This document shows, piece by piece, positions 28,723 through 43,700 of a DNA stretch of 64,000 bases. The stretch's first letter is position 1. Each line of letters opens with the position of its first letter. A program made the position numbers and the translations under genes. The notes beneath the pieces were generated by a model. The model was not told where the DNA came from. It did not search any database and saw only the letters and a program-made list of their open reading frames with translations. Origin of the DNA: Hymenopus coronatus (lineage: Eukaryota; Arthropoda; Insecta; Mantodea; Hymenopodidae); the NCBI GenBank assembly GCA_030762935.1, contig CM060890.1:152306129-152370128 (forward strand), read 5' to 3'.

Positions 28723-29866
28723 AACATTCACATGAGTTTCTCCGCATTTCTGCAAAGAAATGTTGTTAACAGGCTCATGCTGCCATTTATTTAATGCTAA
28801 TCGAGAAAAAATTAGCAGAAATAGTCTTATTACTTGCTTCCTTGTAAGTAGAAGCGAAAAAAGGAAGTACGATAGGTTAAGTGATAGCCAAAAGTAGGTT
28901 GCTATGCGTCTTGCTTGTATGGACAGAAGTTGACAAATTCTGTATGAGAAAAGTATTAGGTTTTTCAAAGCTGAAATCAATAACAAGGAATAACTGAAAA
29001 ACGACCAACTCCACGAAATATATATATATCAAACATAAATTGTGTGTTTTAAAGGGCTCTACATTTTTGTGTTTTACGTTTTTGTCCATCTCTTACGGTT
29101 TAGCAGTTATGTAAAATTCCATAAAATACATCCAGAATAAAGTAGTCTTCAGAGGCTAATCCTAGAAATTTCAAGATATTCATTTTAACTGTTATGTAAA
29201 TATCTTTAATATATGATATATTAATCAAAATCGTTAAAGCCATTTTTTTTAAAATCAAACTTTTCGAAAAAAGTTCCATGTAAAGGATAGTTGTGGGTGG
29301 GGGGATTTTCTTGAAAATCTTCGTGTCGTATCCTTGGAAGATACCAAACCTAAATACCAAGTTTGGTTTATAAGGGACTTTTCGTTTTTGAGCTGCTCTG
29401 CCCACAGACACACACACACGAACATACTCAGAGACACACACACACATACACACATGGACATTTTTCTAAAAATGTTTCTTTGGGTTAAGGGAGTCTCAAA
29501 ACATGTATTTCAGGTGAAATCTCGGTATCGACTTTTTGGGTGCATTACAATACCTTCTCTATACACTATGTATATAGTACGTGTAGAGAAAGTAAAAATA
29601 AGCAGTTTTAGAAGAGTTCCGCGTGTATCTGTGGACACCATAACACAAAAAAAAAAAGAAGAAAAAAACTTGATATTTCAGTTCAGTATCTTTCAAGGAA
29701 GAGTTACAGAAGAATCAGATTTCTCAAAAATGGTTCTAATGATTATCAATAAAATAGCACACGTTTGGGAAGGAAATGAACTTTCTGGGAGTGGATGTCA
29801 AGACCTGTTTATTCTCGATGACTTTTCTATAATTAGTGAACTGTGAGAGGTAGCGAAAAAGTAACA
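28723..29866 (+). repeat. Dispersed fold-back family, copy B with degenerate inverted arm
   Basis: The plus-oriented arm runs from about 28723 (CATTCACATGAG) to the palindrome around 29555-29591 (TTCTCTATACAC and GTGTAGAGAA around TATGTATATAGT). It carries the family's internal CA tract at 29405-29455. Beyond the palindrome, 29620-29860 matches the same family in the opposite orientation, with deletions: CTTGATATTTCAGTTCAG, AGTATCTTTCAAGG, AAAAATGGTTCTAATGAT and TTTATTCTCGATGAC correspond to segments of the minus-strand copy at 63335-64000. The copy is thus an asymmetric fold-back. Reading frames at 29100-29846 are incidental to it. Confidence 0.75.
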
Positions 29867-30395
29867 CAATTTATGTCATATCTTTCTGTTTTGCAGCAAA
29901 CCGCTTACGAAATATTTTTTCTTATTGCTTCACATTTTAGTACTCAAACTTTTATAAAACTGGAAGTCGCCTTTCCTTTGATACATCTTTTGTTGAACTC
30001 TGTTTCAGGTTATTCGTAGAGCAACCAAATTTTAAAATAGTTTAGCTTATTGGACACCCTTATTTCTCTTCTTCTTATAAGGAAATGAATAATTTGTACT
30101 AATATATATCTCGATTGGCATGAAATAGAAGACTAAGCTTTTATAAGAATAGTTAATTGCAGAATATGTAGAGAAAGTCATGTATATGTTGCATATCTAC
30201 ATTTTACAAAGACGCAATAAAACTTTCAATTGAATTAGATATAGAACATTAAAAAAGTAATCATGGTCTCACTAAAACAATAAAAATTTGTTCTATGCAA
30301 TATAATTGATTAGCATATAGCATTTAAAGGCGGTTGTGTAAAACCTTAAATTTGGATGTACTGCAAGTTCAGATAAAGGGCATAGCGTTTAAAAG
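29867..30395. other. AT-rich spacer without recognised feature
   Basis: This is AT-rich unique-looking sequence. I find no frame longer than a few dozen codons, no tRNA-like boxes and no match to the repeat families in the window. Confidence 0.55.
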
Positions 30396-30582
30396 TCAGC
30401 TGAGTGATGTTGTTTTTCTGTCGCTATTGTCTGGGGTCACATGGCTTTCATGGACAAGGTCATTAGCGAGCGACTGGTGGAATGATAGTCGGGGGAAACA
30501 TGGGCCTTATCCACCGCAAATCCCTTAAGGAGATCAAAGCGCTTCTAAAGCTGAGTGCACTAACCACTGCGCCACGGCCTAA
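30396..30582 (-). mobile_element. tRNA-derived SINE relic (family 2)
   Basis: Read on the minus strand from 30582, the sequence GGCCGTGGCGCAGTGGTTAG, then TGCACTCAGC, is a well-formed tRNA D-arm/A-box segment. The B box expected after GGATTTGCGG is not present; GTGGATAAGG is found instead. The body continues through CCCATGTTTCCCCCGAC toward 30396. A stray B-box-like motif, GGGTTCGTATACC, lies on the plus strand near 30640, just before the 116-bp array, and may belong to another relic. The element is probably transcriptionally dead. Confidence 0.6.
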
Positions 30583-33500
30583 ACTAATATCCTGTAAGTG
30601 GAAAATATTATACTGAAATTGCGACGGTATTGGTTGCGGGTTCGTATACCGAGCGCAGGTTATGGTAGTGGGAACGGTGTGGGTATGTAGGCGACCTAGA
30701 TCAGGATGTCAGTAGCATGGAAACTCTTTAAAGGCGTGGTGAAACACGAGAGCTTTATTAATTTAGTTGTGTCTTGCAACACACTCGTATTTCTGTGGGT
30801 ATGTGGCCGCCGTAGCTCAGGATGTCAGTAGCATTAATAACTCTTTCATGGCGTGGTGAGACACAACTGCTTTATTACCTTAGTTGGGCCTTGCAACACA
30901 CTCGTGTTGGTGTGAGTATGTGGGCGCCCAAGTTCAGGATGTCAGAAGCATGGAAACTCTTTAAACGCGTGAGGAGACACAAGAGCTTTAATACTTTAGT
31001 TAGGCCTGGCAACACACTCGTATTGGTGTGGGTATGTGGCCGCCGTAGCTCAGGATGTCAATAGCACTAATAACTCTTTCATGGCGTGGTGAGACACAAG
31101 AGCTTTATTACTTTAGTTGGGCCTTGCAACACACTCGTATTGGTGTGGGTATGTCAGAGAGCTAGATCAGGATGTCAGTAGCAAGGAAACTCTTTCATGG
31201 CGTGGGGAGACACAAGATCTTTATCACTTTAGTTGGGCCTTGCTACACACTCGTATTGGTGCGGGTATGTGGGCGCCCTAGTTCAGCATGTCAGTGGCAT
31301 GGAAACTCTTTCACGGCGTGGTGAGACACAACAGCTTTATTACCTTAGTTGGGCCTTGCAACACACTCGTGTTGGTGTGGGTATGTGGGCGCCCAAGTTC
31401 AGGATGTCAGTGGCATGGAAACTCTTTCATGGCGTGGTGAGACACAACTAGCTTTATTACCTTAGTTGGGCCTTGCAACACACTCGTGTTGGTGTGGGTA
31501 TGTGGGCGCCCTAGTTCAGCATGTCAGTGGAATGGAAACTCTTTCACGGCGTGGTGAGACACAACAGCTTTATTACCTTAGTTGGGCCTTGGAACACACT
31601 CGTGTTGGGGTGGGTATGTGGGCGCCCAAGATCAGGATGTCAGTGGCATGGAAACTCTTTCATGGCGTGGTGAGACACCGCAGCTTTATTACCTTAGTTA
31701 GGCCTTGCAACACACTCGTGTTGGTGTGGGTATGTGGGCGCCCAAGTTCAGGATGTCAGAAGCATGGAAACTCTTTCGGGGCGTGGTGAGACACAAGATC
31801 AATATTACTTTAGTTAGGCCTGGCAACACACTCGTATTGGTGTGGGTATGTGGCCGCCGTAGCTCAGGATGTCAGAAGCATGGAAACTCTTTAAACGCGT
31901 GAGGAGACACAAGAGCTTTAATACTTTAGTTAGGCCTGGCAACACACTCGTATTGGTGTGGGTATGCGGCCGCCGTAGCTCAGGATGTCAGTAGCACAAA
32001 TAACTCTTTCATGGCGTGGTGAGACACAAGAGCTTTATTACTTTAGTTGGGCCTTGCAACACACTCGTATTGGTGTGGGTATGTGAGAGAGCTAGATCTG
32101 TATGTCAGTAGCAAGGAAACTCTTTCATGGCGTGGGGAGACACAAGATCTTTATCACTTTAGTTGGGCCTTGCTACACACTCGTATTGGTGCGGGTATGT
32201 GGGCGCCCTAGTTCAGCATGTCAGTGGCATGGAAACTCTTTCACGGCGTGGTGAGACACAAGAGCTTTATAATTTTAGTTGGGCCTTGCAACACACTCAT
32301 ATTTGTGCGGGTATGTTGGCGCCCTAGCTCAGGATGTCAGTAGCACGGAAACTCTCTCAGGGCGTGGTGAGATACAAGAGCATTTTTACTTTATTTCGGC
32401 CCTGCGACACATTCGCTTTGGTGTGGTTATGTGGGCGCCCTAGCTCAGGATGTCAGCAGCATGGAAACCCTTTCAGAGCGTGGTGAGACTCAAGAGCCTT
32501 ATTACTTTAGTTGGGCTATGATACACACTCGTATTGGTGTGGGTATGTGGGCGCCCTAGCTCACAATGTCAGTAGTATGGAAACTCTTTCGGGGAGTGGT
32601 GAGACACAAGAGCATTATTACTTTAGTTGGGCCTTGCAACACACTCGTGTTGGTGTGGGTATTTGGGCGCCCTAGCTAAAGATGTCAGTAGCAAGGAAAC
32701 TCTTTCAGGGCGTGGTGAGACACAAGGGCATTATTACTTTTTATGGCCTTGCAGCACACTCGTATTGGTGTGGGTATGTGGGCGCCCTAGCTCAGGATGT
32801 CAGTAGCATGGAAACTATTTCAGGGCGTGGTGAGACACAAGAGCTTTATTGCTTAGTTTGGTCTTGCAACATACTCGTATTGGTGTGAGTATGTGGGCGC
32901 CATAATTCAGGATGTCAGTAGCATGGACACTCTTTAAAGGCGTGGTGAGACACAGGAGTTTTATTACTTTAGTCTAGCCTTGCAACACACTCCTATTGGT
33001 GTGGGTATGTGGGCGCCTTTGCACAGGATGTCAGCAGCATGGAAACTCTCTCAGGGCGTGGTGAGTCCCAAAAGCTTTATTACTTTATTTGGGCCTGCCA
33101 ACACACTCGTATTGGTGTGGGTATGTGGTCGACCTAGCTCAGGATATAAGTAGCATGGAAACTCTTTTACTGCTTGGTGAGACACAAGAGCTTTATTACT
33201 TCTGTTGGGCCTTCCAACACAGTCGTATTTGTGTGGGTATTGGGCGCCCTATCTCAGGATGTCAGCAAGGAAACTCTTTCAGGGCGTGATGAGACACAAG
33301 AGCTTTATTACTTTAGTTGGGCCTTGCAACATACTCGTAGTGGTGTGGGTATGTGGGCGCCGTATATAAGGATGTCAGTAGCAAGGAAACGCTTTCGGGC
33401 GTGAAGAGAAAAGAGCTTTATTACTTTAGTTGGTCCTTGCAACACACTCGTATTGGTGTGGGTATTTGGGCGCTCCAGCTCAGGCTGTCAGTAGCATGGA

Positions 33501-35689
33501 AACCCTTTCAGGGCGTAGTGAGGCACATGAGCTTAATTACTTTAATTGGGCCTTGCAACACACTCGTATTGCTGTGAGTATGTAGGCGCCCTAGCTCACG
33601 ATATCAGTAACAAGGAAGCTCTATCAGGGCGTGGTGAGACAGAAGGGCTTTGTTAATTTAATTCGGCGTTGCAACACACTCGTAATGGTGTGGGTATTTG
33701 GGCGCCCAGCTCAGGATGTCAGTGGCATGGATACTCCTTCTTGGCGTGTTGAGATACAAGAGCTTCATTACTTTAGTTCGGCCTTGCAGCACACCCGATT
33801 TGGTGTGGGTATGTGAGTGCCATTTCTCAGGATGTCAGTAGCAAGGAAACTATCAGGGCGTGATGACACAAATGAGCTTTATCACTTTATTTGGGCCTTG
33901 CAACACACTGGTATTGGTGTGGGCATATGGGCGCTCTAGCTCAGGATATCAGTAGCAAGGAAACTCTTTCAGGACGTGATGAGATACAAGAGCTTAATTA
34001 CTTTATTTTGGCCTTGCAACACACTTGTATTGCTGTGAGTATGTGTGCGCCCTAGCTCAGGATGTCAGTAGCAAGGAAACTCTGTCAGGGCGATGTGAGG
34101 TACAACAGCTTAATTACTTTATTTGGGCCTTACAACGCACTTGTATTGCTGAGAGTGTGTGGGCGCCATAGCTCAGGATGTCAGTAGCAAGGAAACTCTG
34201 TCAGGGCGAGGTGAGACACAGGAGCTTTTTTAATTTAGTTCGGCCTTGCAACACACTCGTATTGGTGTGGGAATGTGAGTGCCCCAGCTCACGAAGTCAG
34301 TAGCATGGAAACTCTTTCATGGCGTGGTTAGACACAAGAACTATATAACTTTAGTTGGGTCTTGCAGCACACTAATATTTGTGCGAAAATGTGGGCGCCC
34401 TATCACAGGATGTCAGTACCAAGGTAACTCTTTCAGGGCGTGGTGAGACACAAGAGCTTTACTACTTAAGTTGGGCCTTGCAACACACTCGTATTGGTGT
34501 GGTTATGTGAGCACCCTAGCTCAGGATGTCAGTAGCATTGAAACTCTTTCAGGGCCTGGTGAGATACTTGAGCTTGATTACTTTAGTTGGGCTTTGCAAA
34601 ACACTCGTATTGGTGTGGTTATTTGGGCGCCCTAGTTCAGGATGTCAGTAGCATTGAAGCTCTTACAGGGCTCGGTGAGATACATTAGCTTTATTACTTT
34701 AGTTGGGCCCTGCAACACACTCGTATTGGTGTGGGTAGTTGGGCGTAATATCTCAGGATGTCAGTAGCATGTAAACTCCTTCTGGGCGTATTGAGATACA
34801 AGAGCTTCATTACTTTGGTTCGGCCTTTCAACCCGCCCGTATTGGTGTGGTTATTTGGGCGCTCCAGCTCAGGATGTCAGTAGCATGGAAACTCTTTCAG
34901 GGCACAGTGAGACACAAGAGCTTAATTACTTTATTTGGGCCTTGCAACACACTCGTATCGCTGAGAGTGTGTGGGCGCTCCGACTCAGGATGTCAGAAGC
35001 ATGCTAACTCTGTCAGGGCGTGGTGAGGCACAAGAGCTTTATTAATTTAGTTCGGCCTTGCAAGACACTCGTAATGGTGTGGGTATTTGGGCGCCCAGCT
35101 CAGGATATCAGTAGCATGGAAACTCCTTCTGGACGTGTTGAGTTACAAGATCTTCATTATTTTATTTCGGCCTTGCAACACACCCGTATTTGTGCGGGTA
35201 TGTGAGTGCCATAGCTCAGGATATAAGTAGCAAGGAAACTCTTTCAGGGCTTGATAAGACAAATGAGCTTTATTACTTTATTTGGGCCCTGCAAAACACT
35301 CGTATTGGTGTGGGTATATGGGCACTCTAGCTAAGGATGTCAGTAGCAAGGAAACTCTTTCAGGGCCTGCTGAGATACAAGAGCTTAATTACTTTATTTG
35401 GGCCTTGCAACACACTTGTATTGCTGTGAATATGTGGGCGCCCTAACTGAGGATGTCAGTAGTAAGGAAACTCTTTCAGGGCGTGGTGAGACACAATAGC
35501 TTTATTAATTTAGTTCGGCCTTGCAACACACCCGTAACGGAGTGGGAATTTGGGCGCCCTGCTCATGATGTCAGTAGCATGGAAACTCCCTCTAGGCGTG
35601 TTTAGATACAAGAGCTTCATTACTTTAGTTCGGCCTTGCAACACACTCGTATTCGTGTGGGTATGTTTGTGCCCCAGCTCAGGATGTCA

Positions 35690-37740
35690 GAAGCATGCAA
35701 ACTCCTTCAGGGCGTGGTGAGACACAAGAGCTTTATTTCTTTAGTTGGGCCTTGCAACACACTTGTATTGGTGTGGGAGTGTGGGCGCTCCAGCTCAGGA
35801 TGTCAGTAGCATGGAAACTCTGTCAGGGCGTGGTGAGGCACAAGAGTTTTATTACTTTAGTTCGACCATGCAACAAACTCGTAATGGTGTGGGTATTTGG
35901 GCGCCCAGCTCAGGAATTCAGTAGAATGGAAACTCCTTCTGGGCGTGTTGAGATACAAGAGCTTCATTTCTTTAGTTCAGCCTTGCAACAAACCCGTATT
36001 GGTGTGGGTATGTGTGTGCCCCAGATCAGGATGTCAGTAGCATGGAAACTCTTTCAGGGCGTGGTGAGACACAAGAGCTTTATTACTTTAGTGGGGCCTT
36101 GCTACACACTCGTATTGATGTGGGTATGTGGGCGCCCTAGCTCAGGATGTCAGTAGCATGGAAACTCTTTCACGGCGTGGTGAGACACAAGAGCTTTATT
36201 ACTTTAGTTGGGCCTTTCAACACACGCGAATTCGTGAGGGTATGTGGGCCCTCCAGCTCAGGATGTCAGTAACATAGAAACTCTTTCACAGCGTAGTGAG
36301 TCACAAGAGCTGAATTACTTTATTTGAGCCTTGCAACACACTCGTATTGCTGTGAGTATGTGGGCGCCCTAGCTCAGGATGTCAGTAACAAGGAAACTCT
36401 GTCAGGGCGTGGTGAGACACAAGAGCTTTAGTAATTTAGTTCGGCCTTACAACACACTCGAAAAGGTGTGGGCATTTGGGCGCCCAGCTCAGGATGTTAG
36501 TAGCATGGAAACTCCTTCTGGGCGTGTTGAGATACAAGAGATGCATTACTTTAGTTCGGCCCTGCAACACATCCGTATTGGTGTGGGTATGTGATTGCCA
36601 TAGGTCAGGTTGTCAGTAGCAAGAAACTCTTTCAGGGCGTAATGAGACTGAAGAACTTTATTACTTTATTTGGGCCTTGCAACACACTCGTATTGGTGTG
36701 GGTATATGGTCGCTCTAGCTCAGGATGTCAGTAGCAAGGAAACTCTTACAGGGCGTGGTGAGATACAAGAGCTTAAATACTTTATTTGGGCCTTGCAACA
36801 CACTTGTATTGGTATGGGATTGTGGGCGCTCCAGCTCAGGATGTCAGTAGCATGGAAAATCTGTCAGGGCGTGGTGAGGCACAAGAATTTTATTACTTTA
36901 GTTCGACCATGCAACAAACTCGTAATGGTGTGGGTATTTGGGCGCCCAGCTCAGGATTTCAGTAGAATGGAAACTCCTTCTGGGCGTGTTGAGATACAAG
37001 AGCTTCATTTCTTTAGTTCGGCCTTGCAACACACCCGTATTGGTGTGGGTATGTGTGTGCCCCAGATCAGGATGTCAGTAGCATGGAAACACTTTCAGGG
37101 CGTGGTGAGACACAAGAGCTTTATTACTTTAGTGGGGCCTTGCTACACACTCGTATTGATGTGGTTATGTGGGCACCCTAGCTCAGGATGTCAGTAGCAT
37201 GGAAACTCTTTCACGGCGTGGTGAGAAACAAGAGCTTTATTACTTTATTTGGGCCTTGCAACACACGCGTATTCGTTTGGGTATGTGGGCGCTCTAGCTC
37301 AGGATGTCAGTAACATAGAAACTCTTTCACGGCGTAGTGAGACACAAGAGCTTAATTACTTTATTTGAGCTTTGCAACTCACTCGTATTGCTGTGAGTAT
37401 GTGGGCGCCCTAGCTCAGGATGTCAGTAACAAGGAAACTCTGTCAGGGCGTGGTGAGACACAAGAGCATTATTAATTTAGTTCGGCCTTGCAACACACTC
37501 GAAATAGTGTGGGTATTTGGGCGCCCAGCTCAGGATGTCAGTAGCATGGAAACTCCTCCTGGGCGTGTTGAGATACAAGAGCTGCATTACTTTAGTTCGG
37601 CCCTGCAACACATTCGTATTGGTGTGGGTATGTGAGTGCTATAGGTCAGGATGTCAGTAGCAAGGAAACTCTTTCAGGGCGTGATGAGACAAATGAGCTT
37701 TATTACTTTATTTGGGCCTTGCAACACACTCGTATTGGTG
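35690..37740. repeat. Nine-monomer higher-order duplication in the 116-bp array
   Basis: The variant order around 35700-36620 recurs at about 36740-37660 with an offset of 1041 bp, close to nine monomers. Matching rare variants include CAGTAGAATGGAAACTCC (35930, 36960), AACATAGAAACTCTTTCAC (36270, 37310) and GTCAGTAACAAGGAAAC (36385, 37425). Copies differ at scattered sites, so this is not assembly duplication of an identical read. Shorter three-unit duplications occur at 46751/47098 (offset 347) and 43320/43667 (offset about 348). An eight-unit one occurs at about 31200/32130 (offset 930). Confidence 0.82.
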
Positions 37741-40700
37741 TGGGTATATGGGCGCTCTAGCTCAGGATGTCAGTAGCAAGGAAACTCTTACAGGGCGTGG
37801 TGAGATACAAGAGCTTAAATACTTTGTTTGGGCCTTGCAATACACTTGTATTGCTGTGAGTATGTACGCGCCCTAGCTCAGTATGTCAGTAGCAAGGAAA
37901 CTGTCAAGCGTGGTGAGACACAGGAGCTTTATTAACTTAGTTCGGACTTGCAACACACCCGTAATGGTGTGGGTACTTGGGCGCCCTGCTCATGATGTCA
38001 GTAGCATGGAAACTCCTTCTGCGCGTGTTGAGATACAAGAGTTCATTACTGTAGTTCGGCCTTGCAACACACTCGTATTGGTGTGGGTATGTGAATGCCC
38101 CAGCTCAGGATATCAGTAGCATGGAATGTTTTCAGGACGTGGTTAGACACAAGAGCTTTATTACTTTAGTTAGGCCTTGCAACACACTCGTATTGGTGTG
38201 GGTATGTGGGTGCCCTAGCTCAGAATGTCAGTAGCATGGAAAAACTTTCACGGCGTGGTGAGACACAAGAACTTTATAACTTTAGTTGGGCCTTGCAGCA
38301 TACTGATATTGGTGCGGGTATGTGGGCACCCTAGCTCAGGAAGTCAGTAGCCTGGAAAATTTTTCAGGACGTGGTGAGACACAGCAGCTTTATTACTGTA
38401 GTTGAGCCCTGCAACACACTCTTATTGGTGTGGTTATGTGGGAGCCCTAGCGCAGGATGTCAGTAGCATGGAAACTCCCTCTAGGCGTTTTGAGATACAA
38501 GAGCTTCATTACTTTAGTTCGGCCTTGCAACACACTCGTATTGGTGTGGGTATATGAGTGCCCCAGCTCAGGATGTCAGTAGCATGGAAACTCTTTCAGG
38601 GCGTGGTGAGACACCAGAGCTTTATTACTTTAGTTGGGCCTTGCAACACACTCGTATTTTTGTGGGTATGTGGGCGCCCTGGCACAGGATGTCAGTAGAA
38701 TGGAAACTCTTTCACGGTGTTGTGAGACACAAGAGCTTTATTACTTAAGTTGGGCCTCGCAACACACTCGTATTGGTGTGGGTATGTGGGCGCTCCAGCT
38801 CAGGATGTCAGTAGCATGGAAACTCTTTCAGGGCGTAGTGAGACACAAGAGCTTAATTACTTTATTTGGGTCTTGCAACACACTCGTATTGCTGTGAATA
38901 CGTGGGCGCCCTAGCTCAGGAAGTCAGTAGTCTGGAAACTCTTTCAGAACGTGGTGAGACACAGCAGCTTTATTACTTTAGTTGAGCCCTGCAACACACT
39001 CTTATTGGTGTGGGTAAATAGGGCGCCCTATCACAGGATGTCAGTACCAGGGAAACTCTTTCAGGGCCTGGTGAGACACAATAGCTTTACTACTCCAGTT
39101 GGGCCTTGCAACACACTCGTCGTGGTGTGGTTATATGGGCGCCCTAGCTCAGGATGTCAGTAGCATTGAAACTCTTGCAGGGCGTGGTGAGAAACATGAG
39201 CTTTATTACTTTAGTTGGGCCTTGCAACACACTCGTATTGGTGTGGGTTTTTAGGCGCAATATCTCAGGAAGTAAGTGGCATTAATAACTCCTTCAGGGC
39301 GTGCTGAGAACCAATAGTTTTATTGCTTAGTTGGGCTTTGGAACACACTCGGATTGGTGTAAGTATGTGGGCGCCCTAGGTCAGGATGTCAGTAGCATGG
39401 ATACTCTTTAAAGACGTGGTCAGATTCAAGAGCTTTATTACTTTAGTTGGGCCTTGCAACACACTCGTATTGGTGTGGTTATGTGACCGCCCTAGATCAG
39501 GATGTCAGTAGCATTGAAACTCCTGCAGGGTGTGGTGAGAAACATGAGCTTTATTACTTTCGTTGGGCCTTGCAACACACTCGTATTGGTGTGTTTTGTG
39601 GGCGCCCTAGCTCAGGATATCAATAGCATCGAAACTCTTTCACGGCGTGGTAGGACACAAGAGCTTTGTTACTTTAGTTGGAACTTGCAACACAGTCCTA
39701 TTGATGTGGGTATGTGGTCGCCCTATCTTAGGATGTCAGTAGCAAGGAAACTCTTTCAGGGCGTGGTGAGACACAAGAGTTTTATTACTTTAGTTGTGCC
39801 TTGCAACACACTAGTATTGGTGTGGGTGTGTGGGCGCTCTTGCTCAGGATGTCAGTAGAATGGAAACTTTTTAACGGCGTGGTGAGACACCAGAGTTTTA
39901 TTACTTTACTTGGACCTTGCAACACATTCGTATTGGTGTGGGTATGTGGGCGCCTTAGCTCAGGATGTCAGCAGCATGGAAACTCTTTCAGCGCGTGGTG
40001 AGACTCAAGAGCTTTATTACTGTCGTTGGGCCTGGCATCACACTCGTATTGGTGTGGGTATGTGGGCGCCCTAGCTCAGGATATCAGTAGCATGGAAACT
40101 TTTTCAGGGCGTGGTGAGACACAAGAGCTTTATTACTTTAGTTGGGCCTTGCATCACACTCGTATTGGTGTGGGTATGTGGGCGCCCTAGCTTAGGATAT
40201 CAGTAGCATGGAAACTCTTTCACGGCGTGGTGAGACACAAGAGCTTTATTACTTTAGTTGGGCCTTGCAACACAGTCGCATTGATGTGGGTATGTAGGCG
40301 CCCTAGCTCAGGATGTCAGTAGCATGGAAATCAATTCAGGACGTGGTGAGTCTCAAGAGCTTTATGACTTTAGTTGGGCCTTGCAACACACTCGTGTTGG
40401 TGTGGTTATGTGGGCGCCTTAGCACAGGATGTCAGCAGCATGGAAACTCTTTCTCTGCGCTGTGAGACCCAAAAGCTTTATTACTTGACTTGGGCCTTCC
40501 AACACACCCTTATTAGTGTGGGTATGTGGGAGCCCTAGCTCAGGATGTCAGTAGCATGGAAATTCTTTCACTGCGAGGTGAGTCACAAGAATTTTATTAC
40601 TTTAGTTGGGCCTTGCAACACATTAGTTTTAGTGTGGCTGTGTGGGCGCTCTTGCTCAGGATGTCAGTAGCATGGAAACTTTTTAACGGCGTGGTGTGAT

Positions 40701-43700
40701 ACAAGAGTTTTATTACTTTAGTTGGGCCTTGAAACACACTCGTATTGGTATGGGTATGTGGGCACTTTAGCTCAGGATGTCGGTAGCATGGAAACTCTTT
40801 CAGGGCGTGGTGAGACACAAAAGCATTATTACTTTACTTGGGTCTTGCAAACACTCTTATTGGTGTGGGTATGCAGGCTTTACTACTTTAGTTGGGCCTT
40901 GCAACACACTCGCATTGGTGTAGGTATGTGGGCGCCCTAGCTCAGAATTTCAGTAGCATGGAAACTCTTTCACGGCGTGTTGAGACACAAGAATTTTACT
41001 ACTTTAGTTGGGCCTTGCAACACACTCCTATTCCTGAGGGTATTTGGGCGCCCTAGCTAAGGACGTCAGTAGCAAGGAAACTCTTTCAAAGCGTGGTGAA
41101 ACACAAGAGCTTTATTAATTAAGTTCGGCCTTCCAACACATTGGTATGTGGGCGCCTAAGCTCAGGATTTTAGTAGTAAGGAAACTCTTTCAGGGTGTGG
41201 TGAGACACAAGAGCTTTATTAATTTAGTTGGGCCTTGCAACACACCCTTAATAATGTGGGTATTTGGGCGCCCTGCTCATGTTGTCACTAGCATGGAAAT
41301 TCCCTCTAGGCGTGTTGAGATACATGAGCATTATTACTTTAGTTCGGCCTTGAAGCACACTCGTATTGGTGTAGGTATGTGTGTGCCCCAGCTCAAGATG
41401 TCAGTAGCATGGAAACTCTTTCAGGGCGTGGTGACACACAAGAGCTTTATTACTTTAGTTTGGCCTAGCAAAACACTCGTTATGGTGTGGTTATGTGGGC
41501 GCTCCAGCTCAGGATGTCAGTAGCATGGATACTCTGTCAGGGCGTGGTGAGGCTCAAGAGCTTTATTACTTTAGTTGGGCCTTGCAACACACTCGTATTT
41601 TTGTGGGTATGTGTGTGCCCCAGCTCAAGATGTCAGTAGCATGGAAACTCTTTCAGGGCGTGGTGAAACACAAGAGCTTTATTACTTTAGTTTGGCCTTG
41701 CAAAACACTCGTATTGGTGTGGTTATGTGGGCGCTCCAGCTCAGGATGTCAGTAGCATGGAAGCTCTGTCAGGGCGTGGTGAGGCACAAGAGCTTTATTA
41801 CTTTAGTTTGACCTTGCAACACACTCGTAATGGTGTGGGTATTTGGGCGCCCAGCTCAGAATTTCAGTAGAATGGAAACTCCTTCTGGGCGTGTTGAGAT
41901 ACAAGAGCTTCATTTCTTTAGTTGAAAGTTGCAACACAGTCATTTTGGTGTGGGTATGTGGACGCCCTATCTCAGGATGTCAGTAGCAAGGAAACTCTTT
42001 CAGGGCGTGATGAGACATTAGAGCTTTATTACATTAGTTGGGAGTTGCAACCCACTCTTATTGGTGTGGGTATGTGGACGCCCTAATTCAGGATGTCAGT
42101 AGCATAGAAACTCTTTCAGGACGTGGTTAGACACAGCAGCTTTATTACTTTCGATGAGCCTTGCAAAACAGTCGTATTGGTGTGGCTATGTGGGCGCCCT
42201 ATCATATGATGTCAGTACCAAGGAAACTCTTTCAGGGTCTGGTGAGACACAAGAGCTTTACTACTTTAGTTGGGCCTTGCAACACACTCCAATTGGTGTG
42301 GGTATGTGGGCGCCCTAGCTCAGGATGTCAGTAGCATGGAAACTCTTTCTCGGCGTAGTGAGACACAAGAGTTTTATTACTTTAGTTGGGCCTTGCAGCA
42401 CACTCGTATTCGTGTGGGTATTTGGGCACCCTAGCTAAGGATGTCAGTAGCAAGGAAACTCTTTCAGGGCGAGGCGAGACACAAGAGCTATATTAATTTA
42501 GTTGGGCCTTTCAACACATTGGTATTGGTGATGGTATTTGGGCGCCCTAGCTCAGGATTTTAGTAGCAAGAAAACTCTTTCAGGGCGTAGTGAGACACAA
42601 GAGCTTATTTACTTAAGTTAGGCCTTGCAGCACACTCCTATTGGTATGATATTGTGGGCGCTCTAGCTCAGGTTGTCAGTAGCATGGAAACTCTTCAAAG
42701 GCCTGATGAGACACATGAGCCTTATTACTTTAGTTGGACCGTGCAACACACTAGTATTGGTGAGAGAATGTGGGCACTCTAGCTCAGGTTATCAGTAGCA
42801 TGAAAACTTTTTCACGGCGTGGTGAGACACAGGTGCTTTATTACTTTATTTGGGCCCTGCATCACACTCGTATTGGTGTGGGTATGTGGGCACCTTAGCT
42901 CAGGGTATCAGTAACATGGAATCTCTTTCAGGGCGTGGTGAGACACAAGAGCTATATTACTTTAGTTTGGTCTTGCACATACTCTTATTGGTGTGAGTAC
43001 GTAGGCGCCGTATCTTAGGATGTCAGTAGTAAGGAAACTCCTTCAGGGCGTGGTGAGACACAATAGCTTTACTACTTTCCTTGGGCCTTGCAACAAATTC
43101 GTATTGGTGTGGGTATGTGGGCGCCCTAGCTGAGGATGTCAGTAGCAAGGAAACTCTTTCAGGGCGTGGTGAGATACAAGAGCTTTATTACCTTAGTTGG
43201 GCCTTGCTACGCATTCGTATTGGTGTGGGTATGTAGGCGCCTTAGCTCAGGATGTCAGCAGCAAGGTAACTCTTTCAGGGCGTGATGAGACGCAAGAGCT
43301 TTATTACTTTAGTTTGGATTTGCAACACACTCTTTATGGTGTTGGCATGTGGGCGCCCTAGCGCAGGATGTCAGTAGCATGGAAACTTTTCAGGACGTGG
43401 TGAGATACAGCAGCTTTATTACTGTAGTTGAGCCTTGCAACACAGTCGTATTGTAGTGGGTATGTGGGCGCCCTATCACAGGATGTCAGAACCAAGGAAA
43501 CTTTTTCAGTGTGTGGTGAGACACAAGAGCTTTACTACTTTAGTTGGAACTTGCAACACACTCGTATTGGTGTGGGTATGTGGGCGCCCTAGTTCAGGAC
43601 ATCAGTAGCATGGAAACTCTGTCACGGCGTGGTCAGATTAAAGAGCTTTATTACTTTAGTTTGGCCTTGCAACACACTCTTTATGGTGTTGGCATGTGGG